Positions 7,181 to 7,425 of a DNA stretch of 7,425 nt are shown piece by piece. Position numbers and translations under genes: made by a program. Source of the DNA: Peptococcaceae bacterium. Its GTDB lineage: Bacteria; Bacillota; Peptococcia; Peptococcales; Peptococcaceae. The DNA lies in assembly GCA_017387265.1 (NCBI GenBank), contig JAFOFM010000052.1:1-7425 (forward strand), written 5' to 3'. Each line of letters opens with the position of its first letter. Within the stretch, counting starts at the first letter, position 1. The notes beneath the pieces are model-generated. The model saw nothing but the letters and a program-made list of their open reading frames with translations, was not told where the DNA came from and searched no databases.

Positions 7181-7220
7181 GCGGCAATATGCAATAGAAT
7201 CAGATAATAGAGCTGATTAA

Positions 7221-7297
7221 AAAACAGGCTGAAGGCAGGACTATTTATTCACGTTAAACACGTTAAAATAGTTTTGCTTTCAGCCTGTTTTGTTTTT
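7221..7297 (+). terminator. Strong hairpin terminator after recN, probably bidirectional
   Basis: The arms 7221-7246 and 7266-7291 pair over 26 positions with no mismatch, if three G-U pairs are allowed. The first 13 (AAAACAGGCTGAA with TTCAGCCTGTTTT) are perfect. The loop is 19 bases (7247-7265). The right arm runs into TTTTGTTTTT, and on the other strand the left arm ends in six T (complement of 7219-7224), so it could stop transcription from either side. It lies 40 bases after the recN stop and closes the gene run. The stem is much longer than a usual intrinsic terminator. Confidence 0.88.
7250..7267. repeat. 9-base tandem repeat in the terminator loop
   Basis: CACGTTAAA occurs twice without a gap (7250-7258 and 7259-7267), filling most of the hairpin loop. 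The two ACGT cores are self-complementary and could add a short inner stem. Confidence 0.7.
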
Positions 7298-7425
7298 AGA
7301 ATTAGATTGCAAATCAGTTTTTTATAAAATCTGGCGGAACGGTTAAGATTCTTTTATTAAAAAGCATTACACTAAAAAGCATTATACTGCAGAATCGTTT
7401 AATATTTCATATAATTCATAAACAC
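7298..7425. other. AT-rich non-coding tail after the terminator
   Basis: No reading frame with a ribosome binding site is visible on either strand. The stretch is AT-rich and contains a 15-base tandem repeat at 7358-7387. TATAAT-like boxes occur on the plus strand (7410-7415) and on the minus strand (7386-7381). None has a convincing -35 partner. The next gene presumably begins beyond 7425. Confidence 0.6.
7358..7387. repeat. 15-base tandem repeat, two copies
   Basis: TAAAAAGCATTACAC (7358-7372) is followed directly by TAAAAAGCATTATAC (7373-7387), with one C/T difference. There are only two copies in the window, and neither flank carries a partial third. Possible roles are a protein-binding repeat or simple slippage duplication; nothing in the sequence decides this. 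Confidence 0.75.

Noticed and set aside
7198..7218. Six-base inverted repeat AATCAG/CTGATT just after recN
   Set aside because: The stem is short, the loop is 9 bases and A follows instead of T on the plus strand; it is not a terminator and is probably chance.
7314..7382. 22-codon open frame on the minus strand (starts in the 15-base repeat)
   Set aside because: It has no ribosome binding site and no recognisable features, and lies in AT-rich DNA where frames this short are expected by chance.
7410..7415. Perfect TATAAT on the plus strand near the window end
   Set aside because: No -35 match better than three of six lies at 16-18 bases upstream and there is no extended -10; in such AT-rich DNA this is weak evidence.

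Overview
The window is a dense, entirely plus-strand run of bacterial housekeeping genes: ispA (5' end cut off by the window), dxs, tlyA, an unnamed membrane-anchored nuclease-like gene, nadK, argR and recN. It ends in a strong hairpin terminator at about 7221-7297. The order dxs-tlyA-nadK-argR-recN, with ispA in front, is a known arrangement in Bacillota. The balanced base composition, the protein sequences and the extra gene between tlyA and nadK suggest a Negativicutes-type bacterium (Veillonella, Megasphaera, Selenomonas or Phascolarctobacterium relatives). That placement is inference; genus cannot be read from the window. In many spore-formers recN is followed by spoIVB and spo0A. Here recN is followed by a terminator and at least 128 bases with no credible gene.

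Layout: 1-785 is the 3' part of the farnesyl diphosphate synthase gene. 786-855 is the only intercistronic gap of real size; it holds a small cluster of inverted repeats, a weak promoter candidate and the dxs ribosome binding site. From 856 to 7180 the genes are separated by 0-17 bases. Several ribosome binding sites are built into the stop codon of the gene before (dxs/tlyA, nuclease/nadK, nadK/argR), and tlyA and the nuclease gene share one base in a TGATG junction. This points to one transcript with coupled translation. 7181-7425 holds the terminator hairpin and two short tandem repeats.

Functions: Dxs and IspA are an early and a late step of isoprenoid synthesis (MEP pathway entry, then C15 chain formation). 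TlyA methylates ribosomal RNA. NadK makes NADP, the cofactor for which the MEP pathway reductase is one consumer. ArgR is the arginine-responsive repressor, and RecN is the SMC-like double-strand-break repair ATPase. All six carry their expected catalytic or binding motifs and look intact, apart from the cut ispA.

The least explained element is the 201-residue protein at 3537-4142. It has one membrane segment near each end and, between them, a PD-(D/E)XK-type core (E73, D112, E125-x-K127, Q142xxxY146) with RecB-like motif spacing. It would be a cytoplasmic nuclease domain tethered to the membrane at both ends, encoded in an operon with recN.
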